Shown: positions 53,078 to 61,957 of the stretch, one piece after another | How positions within the stretch are numbered: the first letter of the stretch is position 1 | How the letters are laid out: the number at the start of each line of letters is the position of its first letter | From: Bog-375 sp049587755 | GTDB lineage: Bacteria > Acidobacteriota > Terriglobia > Bryobacterales > Bryobacteraceae | Direction of reading: 5' to 3' | Assembly (NCBI GenBank): GCA_049587755.1 | Contig: JBAVEN010000010.1 | Coordinates: 62,001 to 126,000 of the forward strand | Length of the DNA stretch: 64,000 nucleotides | Notes under the pieces: generated by a model | Databases searched by the model: none | What the model was told of the DNA's origin: nothing | What the model saw: only the letters and a program-made list of their open reading frames with translations | Position numbers and translations under genes: made by a program

Positions 53078-53602
53078 ATGACATCCGTTTCAGAATCCAG
53101 GATGAGGGAACTGATCTGGCAATATCCGGAGCAGGTGGACCAGCCTTTTGTGTTGCGGGATGAAGGGAGGGAAGTGGGCTGGTTGCAGTTCCAGGAGGAG
53201 CCGGAAGCTTCTACCGCCGAGTTCGGCGGGAGAAAATGGAGCTTCCACTATAGCGCCGGTCTGCGGCTGAGAGTGACAGTGCGCAGTGAGGACTCGAAGC
53301 GTGTCGTTGCCGAGTATGTACCGTGCTTGACAGGCGGAGGCTCGGTTTCATTCCAGTCCGGGACGCGCTACCGCTGGCGGAAGGCTGATGTCTCAGGTAC
53401 CAGGTGGTGCTTCCGTCAGGAGGAGCAGAAGTCGTCCGTGTGCTTGTCACAAGAGACCGGCCCGCTGACACGGGGCGGCAAGGTCTCGGTCTGCTGTGGA
53501 GCGGCGGACCTACCGGAAACCCCGGTCCTGCTGTTGCTAGCCTGGTTTCTACGCATCATGGATTTCGAGATGCTGATGGAAGGCATCTTCCGGATTGGCT
53601 AA
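53078..53602 (+). CDS. Hypothetical protein of the porin-TauE interval
   Basis: 174 residues, no family recognised. Probably beta-rich (WSFHYSAGLRLRVTVRSED, GTRYRWRKADV), with a helical end (LLLLAWFLRIMDFEMLMEGI), vaguely like small lipid-scramblase/tubby-type proteins. It starts 10 bp after the porin with AGGAG upstream. It precedes a TauE gene by 35 bp and so is probably co-transcribed. Confidence 0.55.
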   Translation: MTSVSESRMRELIWQYPEQVDQPFVLRDEGREVGWLQFQEEPEASTAEFGGRKWSFHYSAGLRLRVTVRSEDSKRVVAEYVPCLTGGGSVSFQSGTRYRWRKADVSGTRWCFRQEEQKSSVCLSQETGPLTRGGKVSVCCGAADLPETPVLLLLAWFLRIMDFEMLMEGIFRIG

Positions 53603-53637
53603 CGCTGCTTGGATGTCTGACGGGAAAGGGAAACAGC

Positions 53638-54474
53638 TTGAACTCACTCGAATTCAGCTTGGTGGTCGGTGCATTCGGCGCCGCGGCCGGCTATTTGGGC
53701 GCTCTAACGGGCCTCGGCGGCGGTGTGGTCATCACTCCGGTGCTGACGCTGCTCTTCGGTGTGGATATACGCTATGCCATCGGCGCCACTCTGGTCTCCG
53801 TAATCGCAACCTCATCCGGAGCCGCTTCGGCCTTTCTGAAGGAAGGCTTCTCCAACATCCGCATCGGGATGTTTTTGGAGATTGCCACTACCTCGGGAGC
53901 CATCGCGGGGGCGTTTCTGGCGACGAGAACGCCCACCTCGGCTCTCGGTATTATCCTCGGGCTGGTATTGCTTTACTCTGCGTTCCTGACCACCAGGCCA
54001 AAGCCCGAGGCGCACCCGGACGATCCCCCCGATCCGCTGGCCCAGCGATTGAGGTTGGATTCCACCTATCCCACGGCGCACGGCTGGCAGCCATACCGTG
54101 TGCGGCAAGTCAAGACTGGGTTCGCCATGATGTTTGGAGCCGGCGCGCTGTCAGGCCTCCTCGGAATTGGATCCGGCGCGCTTAAAGTGCTGGCCATGGA
54201 CCATGCCATGCGAGTCCCCTTCAAAGTCTCGACCAGCACCAGCAACTTCATGATTGGCGTCACGGCCGCCGCCAGCGCCGGAGTCTATTTGAACCGCGGC
54301 TACATCGACCCGGTGCTGGCGATGCCTGTGATGCTGGGCGTTTCGGCTGGTTCCCTTTTTGGCGCGCGACATCTTTCGGGAGCCAGGACCCGTGTTCTCA
54401 GGATCGTCTTCGCAGTGGTGGTGGGAGTTCTTGCCGTGGAGATGATCTACCACGGACTGAGCGGAAAGATTTAA
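53638..54474 (+). CDS. TauE/SafE-family sulfur-anion exporter (copy 2)
   Basis: 278 residues from TTG 53638, supported by GGGAAAGGG about 7 nt upstream; longer in-frame starts overlap the previous gene. Two TauE halves: YLGALTGLGGGVVITPVLTL and GAGALSGLLGIGSGALKVLA. It is followed 3 bp later by a DUF1634 gene, a common companion of TauE. With the YeiH-like protein it gives the block two candidate anion transporters. Confidence 0.87.
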   Translation: MNSLEFSLVVGAFGAAAGYLGALTGLGGGVVITPVLTLLFGVDIRYAIGATLVSVIATSSGAASAFLKEGFSNIRIGMFLEIATTSGAIAGAFLATRTPTSALGIILGLVLLYSAFLTTRPKPEAHPDDPPDPLAQRLRLDSTYPTAHGWQPYRVRQVKTGFAMMFGAGALSGLLGIGSGALKVLAMDHAMRVPFKVSTSTSNFMIGVTAAASAGVYLNRGYIDPVLAMPVMLGVSAGSLFGARHLSGARTRVLRIVFAVVVGVLAVEMIYHGLSGKI

Positions 54475-54477
54475 CCC

Positions 54478-54861
54478 ATGGAACGCAATGAAGAACAGGT
54501 CGACCGCATCATCGCCATTTTGCTTCGAGCGGGTGTCATCACGGCTGCCTCAGTGGTGCTTGCGGGTGGCGTTTGGTACCTGGCCCGGTTTGGCATGCTG
54601 GTCTCGAATTACCACACCTTTCGCGGCGAGCCCCAGGGCTTGCGCAGCGTGGCGGGGATATGGCAGGGCGTGCTCCATGTGCACGCCCGCAGCGTGATTC
54701 AGTTCGGGCTGTTGCTGCTGATCGCCACGCCGATCACGAGAGTCGCCTTCTCCGTAATCGCATTTGCGGTGCAGCGCGATCGCTTGTATTGCGCGCTCAC
54801 GACTGTGGTTCTTGCCGTTCTCATCTGGAGTTTGTCTGGAATAGGATACGCGCCGCGTTAG
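54478..54861 (+). CDS. DUF1634 membrane protein
   Basis: 127 residues with three membrane segments (VITAASVVLAGGVWYL, RSVIQFGLLLLIATPI and TTVVLAVLIWSLSGIG), the size and pattern of DUF1634, which is repeatedly encoded beside TauE/SafE and presumably assists it. Last gene of the long plus-strand block; the stop codon lies in the loop of a 6-bp CGCCGC/GCGGCG stem (54851-54866), a possible transcription end. Confidence 0.82.
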   Translation: MERNEEQVDRIIAILLRAGVITAASVVLAGGVWYLARFGMLVSNYHTFRGEPQGLRSVAGIWQGVLHVHARSVIQFGLLLLIATPITRVAFSVIAFAVQRDRLYCALTTVVLAVLIWSLSGIGYAPR

Positions 54862-54903
54862 CGGCGTCCTGTGAGCGAGCCTCGCGGCGCTTGATGAAGG
54901 TAT

Positions 54904-55515
54904 ATGTCAACCGTAGCCACTGATCGACTACGCTGGGACGCAGCCTCGCTGCCGGCCGAGCTTCTCGAATCTATCCGCCAATATGAAACGTGCACCATCG
55001 CCGACGCGATCGAGCATTGCGGAGTTCGACCTCGAAACGAAGGCTTCACGCGGCCTGGACTGTGCTGTCTCACGCAAGGCTCGCCGCGTTCGCTCGGTTA
55101 CGCCGCCACATACCGAGTGCGCTATCCCGACCGGACAGATTGCTGGGCCCCGCCGGAAACCCTTCCCACTCCCAGAATCGCGATAATTGAGTACCTGGAA
55201 AAGGAGCCGGTAGGATCGGTCGTCGGCGAAGTGCGTGTGGTGATTCTCAAGGCTTTCAGTTACGAAGTTGATTGCGCAACGGGCCTCGATATGAACTTGA
55301 AACAGAGGATAGGAACGCGCGTAGACACAGGCTACCATCGATTTCGGGATGGCTGCGTGAACTGGGCACAATCGGAGATGAGCTGTGGGAGTGGCGACCC
55401 ACCGCACGGACCCACTGTTTCGGGAGTGGGGACGCCTCCGTGGATGCGCGAACCGGCGAAGTGCTGGCATGGACGAGGATCAACCGCTGGCGCGATGTGT
55501 CCAAGGAGCGCCTGA
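54904..55515 (+). pseudogene. Decayed RraA-family (HMG aldolase/RNase E inhibitor-like) gene
   Basis: The first about 110 residues fit the RraA family: CTIADAIEHCGVRPRNEGF at the N-terminus, GYAATYRVRY, and later EPVGSVVGEVRVVILKAF corresponding to the family segment before the catalytic glycine loop. After this the frame leaves the family (Cys/Gly/Pro-rich tail), and neither other frame restores the VTDGxxRD core, although another frame at 55272-55547 remains open. The gene is therefore truncated and probably inactive. Confidence 0.65.
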
Positions 55516-55569
55516 TCGAGGTTCCAGAAAGCAATGGGCGGCCTTAGGGGCCAGCATTCGGAATCCTCC

Positions 55570-56451
55570 CTAATCCGTGCCGCCCGGGCCGCCATTCCCG
55601 GCGCCGCGGCCGCCAATTGCGCATGAGGCGAGCTGTTCCGGCCGTTGAGACCGTGAATTGACCGCGTCGTTGGTTTGGCGCAGCGAGGTCATCAGTGAAT
55701 TGATCGATAGATGATTAACCACCGGATTCACTACCCATCGGAGCGAAGGGGGAATGTCGCGGGTCAGTGCGATAGCTTCCAGTTCGAGATAGACTCCCCC
55801 ATCCCGCTCCTCATACCTGGCTATGCTATGGAGCCGCCAGATAAAACCGTTGCCGTGACCGGGCGGCAGGCGGCGCTCGCCGCTCTGCCCGTAGTCTTCG
55901 ATCTCCTGCACCTGCGTGGTATTGGCGATGTTGTATCCACGCCGCGCGTCCACGAAGAAGTCGTGAGCCTGGTAGCGGCCCTCAATGGCGGCATTGACGA
56001 AGAGAATTTTGTGTTGCCACACCATGGAGAATAGCTGGTCCGTCTCCGTACAGGCGAGTACCTTCGAATCGGCGACAACCGGCTTGTAGAATTGCTTGTA
56101 CCTGTCGTAGTCGTGAACCACAGCCAACAGGTCTTCGATTTTGGCGTTGGGGATGAACGTCGCGCCGATCCAGTCGTGGATGAGCCCGTCGGCCACGCTC
56201 TGGGTTCCATGCCCGGCAACCGGCGCCACCAGGGTTTCCCCGCGTCGCAAGCGCTGACTCCGGCCGGGCGCTTCGTCGGACCATAAGAACGGCCGCTGGC
56301 CATCCAGCCGCGACTGCATCCGTGAGTCCGCGCTGCGAATGTAGTCGCCCCAAGCCTTCAGGGTTTCGGGCTGCAAATCAATTGCGCTCACCAGGCCGGG
56401 AAGGCAGGCTCCCAGCAGTGCGAGCTCAAGTGTTATGTTCGCGACTTTCAT
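55570..56451 (-). CDS. Periplasmic SRPBCC/START-like protein
   Basis: 293 residues. Signal peptide (LELALLGACLPGLVSA). The middle part (FIPNAKIEDLLAVVHDYDRY, YKPVVADSKVLA, FFVDARRGYNIANTTQVQEI, IWRLHSIARYEERDGGVYLE) has the helix-grip pattern of START/SRPBCC domains that bind hydrophobic ligands. The end is Gly/Asn-rich and low complexity. Proteins of this type are frequent in Solibacter-like Acidobacteriota. It converges with the RraA remnant; ligand unknown. Confidence 0.65.
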   Translation of the reverse strand: MKVANITLELALLGACLPGLVSAIDLQPETLKAWGDYIRSADSRMQSRLDGQRPFLWSDEAPGRSQRLRRGETLVAPVAGHGTQSVADGLIHDWIGATFIPNAKIEDLLAVVHDYDRYKQFYKPVVADSKVLACTETDQLFSMVWQHKILFVNAAIEGRYQAHDFFVDARRGYNIANTTQVQEIEDYGQSGERRLPPGHGNGFIWRLHSIARYEERDGGVYLELEAIALTRDIPPSLRWVVNPVVNHLSINSLMTSLRQTNDAVNSRSQRPEQLASCAIGGRGAGNGGPGGTD

Positions 56452-56700
56452 CGATTGCCTCCTCGCCGCTACCTCGCGTTATCAGGGGCAATCGGCCAGC
56501 CAGAATGCGGAGTCGCGATATCGCTGGAGCGAATGGCAGTTACACGCCGGCTCGTTGTCGCCGGCCGGACCGTTCTGCCAGCCCGCCGGCAGGTTACCGG
56601 CATGTTGGCAGCCAGCGGCAGCCGGACTGGCATCACGGCGCCGCAACATGGCCGCTTTCAACGGAATACGACGGCTGCTCAAGGGCCCGCCAACTGCCTT
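56452..56700. other. Divergent intergenic region
   Basis: 249 bp between the SRPBCC protein and the TPR protein. It contains GC-rich inverted repeats (for example CAGCCCGCCGGC near 56578), and an open frame continues into the TPR gene but looks non-coding (no start site, low similarity to protein). Promoters for both genes are expected here; none is clear by eye. Confidence 0.4.
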
Positions 56701-57585
56701 ATGAGGGGTATGGGGCGCCATGGGCTGTCGAAACTGAGAAGGCTAATCGCAGTGGCGGTGCTTGCCATCACCGCGGCGGCCTTTGCGGCGGGCAACGATC
56801 TCCGACGAGCGGAAGAAGAGTACCATCGGACCGATTACAAGTCGGCCATCGGCACTCTGCTGTCCGTCTCCCCAAAAGACGGGGCTGTCTTCGCCTTGAC
56901 CGGCAAGGCCTATTACATGGATGGCCAATACGAAAACGCTGCGAGCTGTTTGGAGAAGGCGGTAGTTGAAGATCCCCTGAACTCCAGTTATTACGATTGG
57001 CTAGGCAAAGCATATGGCCGGCGCGCTGAAGAGTCCAGCTTTCTCACGGCTCTTCGGTATGCGAACAAGACGCGCGCTGCCTTCGAGAAAGGCGCGGTTC
57101 TCGATCCCTCAAATCTGGAAGCGCTGGGCGATCTTTTCGAATACTACCTCGAGGCTCCCGGCGTGGTTGGCGGAGGGCTGGACAAAGCCGAACGTGTCGC
57201 CACCCGAATCGGCCAACTGAGCGAGGCCGAATATCACTACGACCGTGCCCGGATCGCGGAGAAACGAAAGAGAATTCAGGTGGCCGAGGAGGAACTTCGA
57301 AAGGCCATGCAGGCCGCGCCGGGCGATATCGGCCGTATCATCGACCTGGCGGGATTCCTGGCCCAACGCGGCCGCTACGCGGAAAGCGATGAGCTCTTTC
57401 GCTCAGCCATTCAACTCGAACCGGATTCGCCCAAACTCATGTTCGCGCGGGCGGCGGCCCATATCCAGAGCGGGCGCGACCTGGAAGAGGCCAGGATGCT
57501 GCTGCGCCGGTACAGCGAATCGCGAATCACGCCGGACGATCCGCCCCGTTCCGAGGTTGAGAGGCTTCTGAAGATTTCCCGTTAG
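56701..57585 (+). CDS. Exported TPR-repeat protein
   Basis: 294 residues from ATG 56701 (ATG 56710 is equally possible). Signal peptide (IAVAVLAITAAAFAAG), then tetratricopeptide units (AVFALTGKAYYMDGQYENAA, YYDWLGKAYGRRAE, AEEELRKAMQAAPGD, ESDELFRSAIQLEPDS). It is probably a periplasmic adaptor. Stand-alone gene converging on the sigma54 activator with a 31-bp gap. Confidence 0.75.
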   Translation: MRGMGRHGLSKLRRLIAVAVLAITAAAFAAGNDLRRAEEEYHRTDYKSAIGTLLSVSPKDGAVFALTGKAYYMDGQYENAASCLEKAVVEDPLNSSYYDWLGKAYGRRAEESSFLTALRYANKTRAAFEKGAVLDPSNLEALGDLFEYYLEAPGVVGGGLDKAERVATRIGQLSEAEYHYDRARIAEKRKRIQVAEEELRKAMQAAPGDIGRIIDLAGFLAQRGRYAESDELFRSAIQLEPDSPKLMFARAAAHIQSGRDLEEARMLLRRYSESRITPDDPPRSEVERLLKISR

Positions 57586-57616
57586 GGCGTCATGGGCCGA
57601 AGGCGCGAGCCGTCCC

Positions 57617-59239
57617 CTACACGTCCGTTTCGCGCGGCTGCGACCTCCGGATTCCGAGTTTATCCATCCGAAACTGAAGGGTGCTTCGTTTCAGACCGAG
57701 CCGGGCAGCAGCGCCTCGAGGCCCGCTCACCACCCAATTGGTGGCTTCGAGCGCCTCCAGGATTGCCCGGCGTTCGATCTTCTCGAGAGTCTCCTGTTTG
57801 TTGGTGACGGTGGAGACCGGCTCAACATGCAGACCGGCGAGGGGCACATTGAGCACCGGCCCGGGAGACAGAATCACCGCGCGCTCGATCAGGTTTTGCA
57901 GCTCCCGGATGTTGCCAGGCCATGGATAGCGCAGCAGCACACTCATGCTGTCGGATGGGATGGTATCGATGGTCTTATTCATGCGCCTGGCAAACTGCTG
58001 TGCAAAGTGTCGAACCAGCAGGGGAATGTCTTCCTGCCGCTCTCGGAGCGACGGCACATAGATGGGAAAGACCTCCAGGCGGTAGTAGAGGTCCATGCGA
58101 AACTTCTGGTCCCTCACCATGGCCGCGAGGTCGCGATTGGTGGAAGCGATCAAACGGGCCTCCGTGCGGAGCGTGCGGGAGCTGCCGAGGCGCTCGAATT
58201 CCCGTTCCTGCAAAACGCGGAGGAGTTTCGGCTGGATCTCCAGCGGGATCTCACCAATCTCGTCGAGAAAAACGGTTCCGTGGCTTGCCAGTTCGAAGCG
58301 GCCGATGCGCTGCGATATGGCGCCTGTAAAAGCGCCTTTTTCGTGTCCAAACATCTCGCTTTCAAGAAGACCGGTCGGAATGGCGGCACAATTCAGCTTT
58401 ACGAACGCGTTCTTGTTGCGCGAGCTCAAGTTGTGAATCGCGCGGGCAATCAGCTCCTTCCCGACGCCGGTTTCGCCGTATATGAGGACGGTCGAATCGG
58501 TGGGAGCCACGGTCTCGACCTGTTGCAACACCTTCTGCAGCGCCGCGCTTCGGCCAATGATGGAATCGAAATTCATCTGGCTGCGGATTTCGTCTTCCAG
58601 GTACAGCTTCTCCTGCGCCAGCCTGTCTTTGAGCTCGGCAATCTGCCGATAGGCCAAGGCATTTTCCACCGCGATTGCCACCTGCGCCGCCACCTGACGG
58701 ACGAAAGCGACCTCATCGCCGGTAAATGGGTTGTCGTGCAGCCTGCCAAGGCACAAGACTCCCAGGGTGCGATTGCGGCTAACCAGCGGAACGTCGCACA
58801 GAGCCTGAAAGCCCTCCGCCACGGCCAGGTTGCCGACGTCCAGGGCGGCCAGCGCCCGTGCATCCAGCGCAACCGGCTCACCGATGCGAAATACGCGATT
58901 GGTCGGCCCCTCAGCGGCCGGGACCTTGCCTTCTTCGCGAATGAGGCCTCGCCCTTCCGGAAAATCAACCGCGTGAATGCGCAGCCGCTGGTTGATTGGG
59001 TCCGGCAGCGCGACGCCTACCGAGTCGCACTTCATCACCTGACGGACGCTCGCCGAGATGGCTCGCAGGAGATCGCGGAGCTCCAGATTCGAAATGATCG
59101 CGTTGTTCAGATCCAGCAGGAGCTTCAGGCGCTCATTGTTGCTGCGCAATACGGCATGGGTAGCCTGAGATGGCTGAGGCGCGATCACCGCACCGGCCGG
59201 CTCTGGCAGCTCTGGCGGGACTTGGGCCGATAAGTCCAT
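57617..59239 (-). CDS. Sigma54-dependent transcriptional activator (GAF-AAA+-Fis)
   Basis: 540 residues from ATG 59239 (ATG 59296 also in frame). GAF-type sensor about 30-180 (LLLDLNNAIISNLELRDLLR, PLVSRNRTLGVLCLGRLHD), AAA+ domain with Walker A GETGVGKE, the sigma54-contact loop EKGAFTGA, Walker B VFLDEIGE and the arginine region, and a C-terminal Fis helix-turn-helix (GAAARLGLKRSTLQFRM). The order matches FhlA/NorR-like regulators. Target genes are unknown; no -24/-12 promoter was recognised by eye near the sulfur genes. Confidence 0.92.
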   Translation of the reverse strand: MDLSAQVPPELPEPAGAVIAPQPSQATHAVLRSNNERLKLLLDLNNAIISNLELRDLLRAISASVRQVMKCDSVGVALPDPINQRLRIHAVDFPEGRGLIREEGKVPAAEGPTNRVFRIGEPVALDARALAALDVGNLAVAEGFQALCDVPLVSRNRTLGVLCLGRLHDNPFTGDEVAFVRQVAAQVAIAVENALAYRQIAELKDRLAQEKLYLEDEIRSQMNFDSIIGRSAALQKVLQQVETVAPTDSTVLIYGETGVGKELIARAIHNLSSRNKNAFVKLNCAAIPTGLLESEMFGHEKGAFTGAISQRIGRFELASHGTVFLDEIGEIPLEIQPKLLRVLQEREFERLGSSRTLRTEARLIASTNRDLAAMVRDQKFRMDLYYRLEVFPIYVPSLRERQEDIPLLVRHFAQQFARRMNKTIDTIPSDSMSVLLRYPWPGNIRELQNLIERAVILSPGPVLNVPLAGLHVEPVSTVTNKQETLEKIERRAILEALEATNWVVSGPRGAAARLGLKRSTLQFRMDKLGIRRSQPRETDV

Positions 59240-59323
59240 GCAATCATACGGATGCAGTTCATTGCAATCCGTGACAAGGTGCGGCAACATGGCCACATTA
59301 AGCGGATATCGCGAAATCGGAGT

Positions 59324-59746
59324 TTACGAGTTCTCGCCGGGCAGCGTAAGAAAACTCGCCCAGGCGTGAGCATGTTCGGCCCCGTCAGGGGCCGTCAACG
59401 CCGCCTCAGTCTCGATCAGACGCCGGTTGCGGTTTACAATCCAGCCGCGAATGAAGAAGGATTTGCCCGAGGCGACCCGGAGCCGGAACCGAACCCGGAG
59501 TTCCGCGGTGAGGGCCTTGCTGCCCGTAGCAGCCACAGCTTTTGACATCGCTTCATCAAGGACCGTGCTGATGACGCCTCCGTGGACGACGCCCCGAAAG
59601 CCTTCCCAGGGCGATCCCGGAGACCAAGTGGCGGTCATCTCTCCACAATCTTGTTGCTGAAACCGTATCTGTAATCCGTGCGGATTGTCCTGTCCGCACA
59701 CGAAGCAGGCCGACTGGGACGCGGTGCGCATGTGTTCTGCTGGCAT
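59324..59746 (-). CDS. PaaI-type hotdog-fold thioesterase
   Basis: 140 residues from ATG 59746; the longer frame covers the NifX-like gene and is not real. CFVCGQDNPHGLQIRF at the N-terminus, GFRGVVHGGVISTVLDEAMS with the catalytic-type HGG and Asp/Glu, and AELRVRFRLRV are the hotdog thioesterase pattern. Acts on acyl-CoA of unknown identity. It is 44 bp downstream of the NifX-like gene on the same strand. Confidence 0.87.
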   Translation of the reverse strand: MPAEHMRTASQSACFVCGQDNPHGLQIRFQQQDCGEMTATWSPGSPWEGFRGVVHGGVISTVLDEAMSKAVAATGSKALTAELRVRFRLRVASGKSFFIRGWIVNRNRRLIETEAALTAPDGAEHAHAWASFLTLPGENS

Positions 59747-59790
59747 GGATTCAACCTGTGGGCCGGGAAACGGCCGTGGAGGCGGAAAAC

Positions 59791-60129
59791 CTAGTGATCG
59801 CAGGCGTTGGCAGACGTCACCAGGGTTCCATCCAGATACTGCCGCACCAGCGTGGTCGCGGTTTCCGCGGGCGCGCCGGCGATAACCTCGATTGAGGCGG
59901 CCTGGAACAGCGAGTGGGCACGTTCGCCCATGCCTCCGGCGATGACGAGGTTGACGCCCCGCTGCTGCAGCCACGGCGGCAATAGCCCTGGCTGGTGTTC
60001 CGGCGCCGCTACTTCGGTGGACGCGGTGATTTGTTTTGCGACCGGGTCGACGTCCACCAGCGCAAACTTTTCGCAATGGCCGAAATGCCGGGTAAGCCTT
60101 CCGTCCGCCATGGGAATGGCAATTCGCAT
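59791..60129 (-). CDS. NifX/NifB-like dinitrogenase iron-molybdenum cofactor-binding protein
   Basis: 112 residues from ATG 60129. MRIAIPMADGRLTRHFGHC, then LVIAGGMGERA and AGAPAETATTLVRQYLDG are the DiNase_FeMo-co domain. Stand-alone members occur in many anaerobes without nitrogenase and may bind Fe-S or Mo-containing clusters. It pairs with a thioesterase downstream and is divergent from the Thi4-like operon. The upstream side carries an AT-rich stretch (TATATT) suited to a promoter. Confidence 0.87.
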   Translation of the reverse strand: MRIAIPMADGRLTRHFGHCEKFALVDVDPVAKQITASTEVAAPEHQPGLLPPWLQQRGVNLVIAGGMGERAHSLFQAASIEVIAGAPAETATTLVRQYLDGTLVTSANACDH

Positions 60130-60473
60130 ATGAGTGTTATCCTTTCGACGAAAGATCATCGGATTACTGCTGAAGGGGACTGTCCCTCCGGACCGCGCGT
60201 TCGACGGCGCGCCAGACGCTTGCGCCAGAGAGCGGCCGCATTCAGTTGATAGATGTAACTAACACTTATATTACCCTACCTCCTAACTGCGGTCAAGCGG
60301 CCGGGTCGCGGGGTCGCGGTGAATGATAGCGGTGGGCAAGAAGATGCGGCCGTGCCCGTTCCGGACGGGCAATGGCTGCCCGGGTGGTGGAAGCTCCAGC
60401 GCTAGGTGGAAGCTGCATCTATCGCGGTGTTACCGTGGGAAGTTGGCACGGGGTCATGAAGGGAACATCGTTA
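60130..60473. other. Divergent intergenic region with a hairpin leader
   Basis: 344 bp between the NifX-like and Thi4-like genes. It holds an AT-rich segment at about 60245-60275 and a hairpin TGCCCGT/ACGGGCA (60353-60371, 5-nt loop) within the leader of the thiazole synthase gene. A TPP-riboswitch pattern was looked for and not found. Confidence 0.5.
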
Positions 60474-61244
60474 ATGAACGAACTCAAAGAGCCGCTGATC
60501 TCCAGGGCGATTGTGAACAGCTACCATCGCAAGCTGCGGAGCGCCATTGAAAGCGATGTCGTGATCGTCGGCGCCGGCCCGGCGGGCTTGACGGCGGCGT
60601 GCCACCTCGCGACGCGCGGCCGGAAGGTGACGGTAGTGGAGAAGCGGCTTGCGCCGGGCGGCGGTGTCTGGGGCGGCGGGATGGGGATGAATGAGATCGT
60701 CGTACAGCAGGAGGCGATCCCGATTCTCGAAGCCGCCGGCGTTCGCCACGAAAGCCGCTACGAGGGCCTCTATGTCATCGATGCCGCGGAACTGGCGTGT
60801 GCGCTGTGCCTGCAGGCCATCCGGGCCGGCGCGGTGCTGCTCAACCTGGTGACGCTCGAAGACCTGTGCGTTCATGGCGGCAAGGTGACGGGCGTGGTCG
60901 TCAATCGGACCACGATTTCCGGCGCCTTGCCGGTCGACCCGATCGTGCTCCAGGCCGAGAACGTGGTTGATGGCACAGGGCACGAGGCGGTGGCCGTGGA
61001 GCGACTGCGCGCGCGCAAGCTCCTGGCTCCGCAGGCGGGTTCGGCCGGATCCGGCGAAGGGCCCCTGGACGCAACGGCCGGCGAGGCGTTCGTCGTCGAG
61101 CGGGTAGCGGAGGCCTATCCGGGTTTGTGGGTGACGGGCATGGCCGTCTGCGCCACCTTCGGCGGTCCGCGGATGGGGCCGATCTTCGGAGGCATGCTGC
61201 TGTCGGGCCGAAGGGTCGCCGAACTGATCCTGGAAAAGACATGA
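60474..61244 (+). CDS. Thi4-like ADP-thiazole synthase (sulfide-dependent type), atypical active-site residue
   Basis: 256 residues from ATG 60474 with AAGGGA upstream. NAD-binding VVIVGAGPAGLTAACHLATR, CHLATRGRKVTVVEKRLAPG, GGGVWGGGMGMNEIVVQ, DATGHEA-like DGTGHEAVAVE and the C-terminal GGPRMGPIFGGMLLSG are Thi4 family motifs. In sulfide-using archaeal/bacterial members the residue before VDP is His, and Cys in the eukaryotic suicide type; here it is Pro153 (codon 60930-60932). It makes the thiamine thiazole if active. First gene of a three-gene operon with 4-nt overlaps. Confidence 0.8.
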   Translation: MNELKEPLISRAIVNSYHRKLRSAIESDVVIVGAGPAGLTAACHLATRGRKVTVVEKRLAPGGGVWGGGMGMNEIVVQQEAIPILEAAGVRHESRYEGLYVIDAAELACALCLQAIRAGAVLLNLVTLEDLCVHGGKVTGVVVNRTTISGALPVDPIVLQAENVVDGTGHEAVAVERLRARKLLAPQAGSAGSGEGPLDATAGEAFVVERVAEAYPGLWVTGMAVCATFGGPRMGPIFGGMLLSGRRVAELILEKT

Positions 61245-61957
61245 AGACGATTATGGCTCTCAAGAAAATAGGCATCCTGGGCGGCATGAGCCCGGAATCC
61301 ACCACGCTCTACTATGAGCACATCACCAGAACCTACACCGCGCAGCACGGCGACTTTGGCTACCCGGAAATTCTGATCTACAGCGTGAGCTTTCAGAAGT
61401 TCGTGGATTGGCAGCGCAACGGGCAATGGCACGAGGCCGCGCAGGAAATGGCCGGGGCGCTGGAGCGGCTGCGCCTTGCCGGCGCCGATTTTGGGCTCAT
61501 CGCAACCAACACCATGCACTTCGTTTTCGACCAGGTGCAACAGGCTGTACGGATGCCGCTGTTGAGCATCGTGGACGTGACCGTGGAGGCGATTCTGGCG
61601 GCCGGTCTTCGCTCCGTCGGATTGCTGGGGACCATGTTCACCATGCGGGAGCGGTTCTTCCTCGACGGACTGGAACGGGCCGGCATCGCAGCGCTGGTTC
61701 CCGAGCCTGACGATCAGCTTCGAATACATGAAGTGATTTATCAGGAGCTATGCAAGGGCGAAATCCGTCCGGAATCGCGAAGCTTGCTGCTTGAAATCGT
61801 CGAACGGCTGCGGGCACGCGGCGCGCAGGGGATTATTCTGGGGTGCACCGAAATCCCCTTGCTGCTGCAGCCGCAGCACTGCGACTTGCCGTTGTTCAAC
61901 ACGGCGCTGATCCACGCCGGAAAGGCCCTGCGCGTCGCCGTTGGAGCGGAGGGATGA
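61241..61957 (+). CDS. Aspartate/glutamate racemase-family protein
   Basis: 238 residues from ATG 61241 (overlapping the Thi4 stop) or 61253. KKIGILGGMSPESTTLYYEH, the catalytic-type Cys regions ATNTMHFV (first half has Thr-Asn-Thr where a Cys is often followed by Asn-Thr) and ILGCTEIPLLL (second half, Cys present). The family interconverts amino-acid enantiomers; loss of the first Cys would argue for a different or single-direction activity. It is coupled to the CGGC gene by a 4-nt overlap. Confidence 0.82.
   Translation: MKTIMALKKIGILGGMSPESTTLYYEHITRTYTAQHGDFGYPEILIYSVSFQKFVDWQRNGQWHEAAQEMAGALERLRLAGADFGLIATNTMHFVFDQVQQAVRMPLLSIVDVTVEAILAAGLRSVGLLGTMFTMRERFFLDGLERAGIAALVPEPDDQLRIHEVIYQELCKGEIRPESRSLLLEIVERLRARGAQGIILGCTEIPLLLQPQHCDLPLFNTALIHAGKALRVAVGAEG

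Noticed and set aside
31043..54861. Presence of dsrEFH, soxB or other oxidative sulfur genes
   Set aside because: No frame in the window shows DsrE-type or Sox motifs.
60262..60473. Possible TPP riboswitch before the Thi4-like gene
   Set aside because: The conserved CTGAGA and ACCTGATCTGG-like segments are absent; only a simple hairpin is present.
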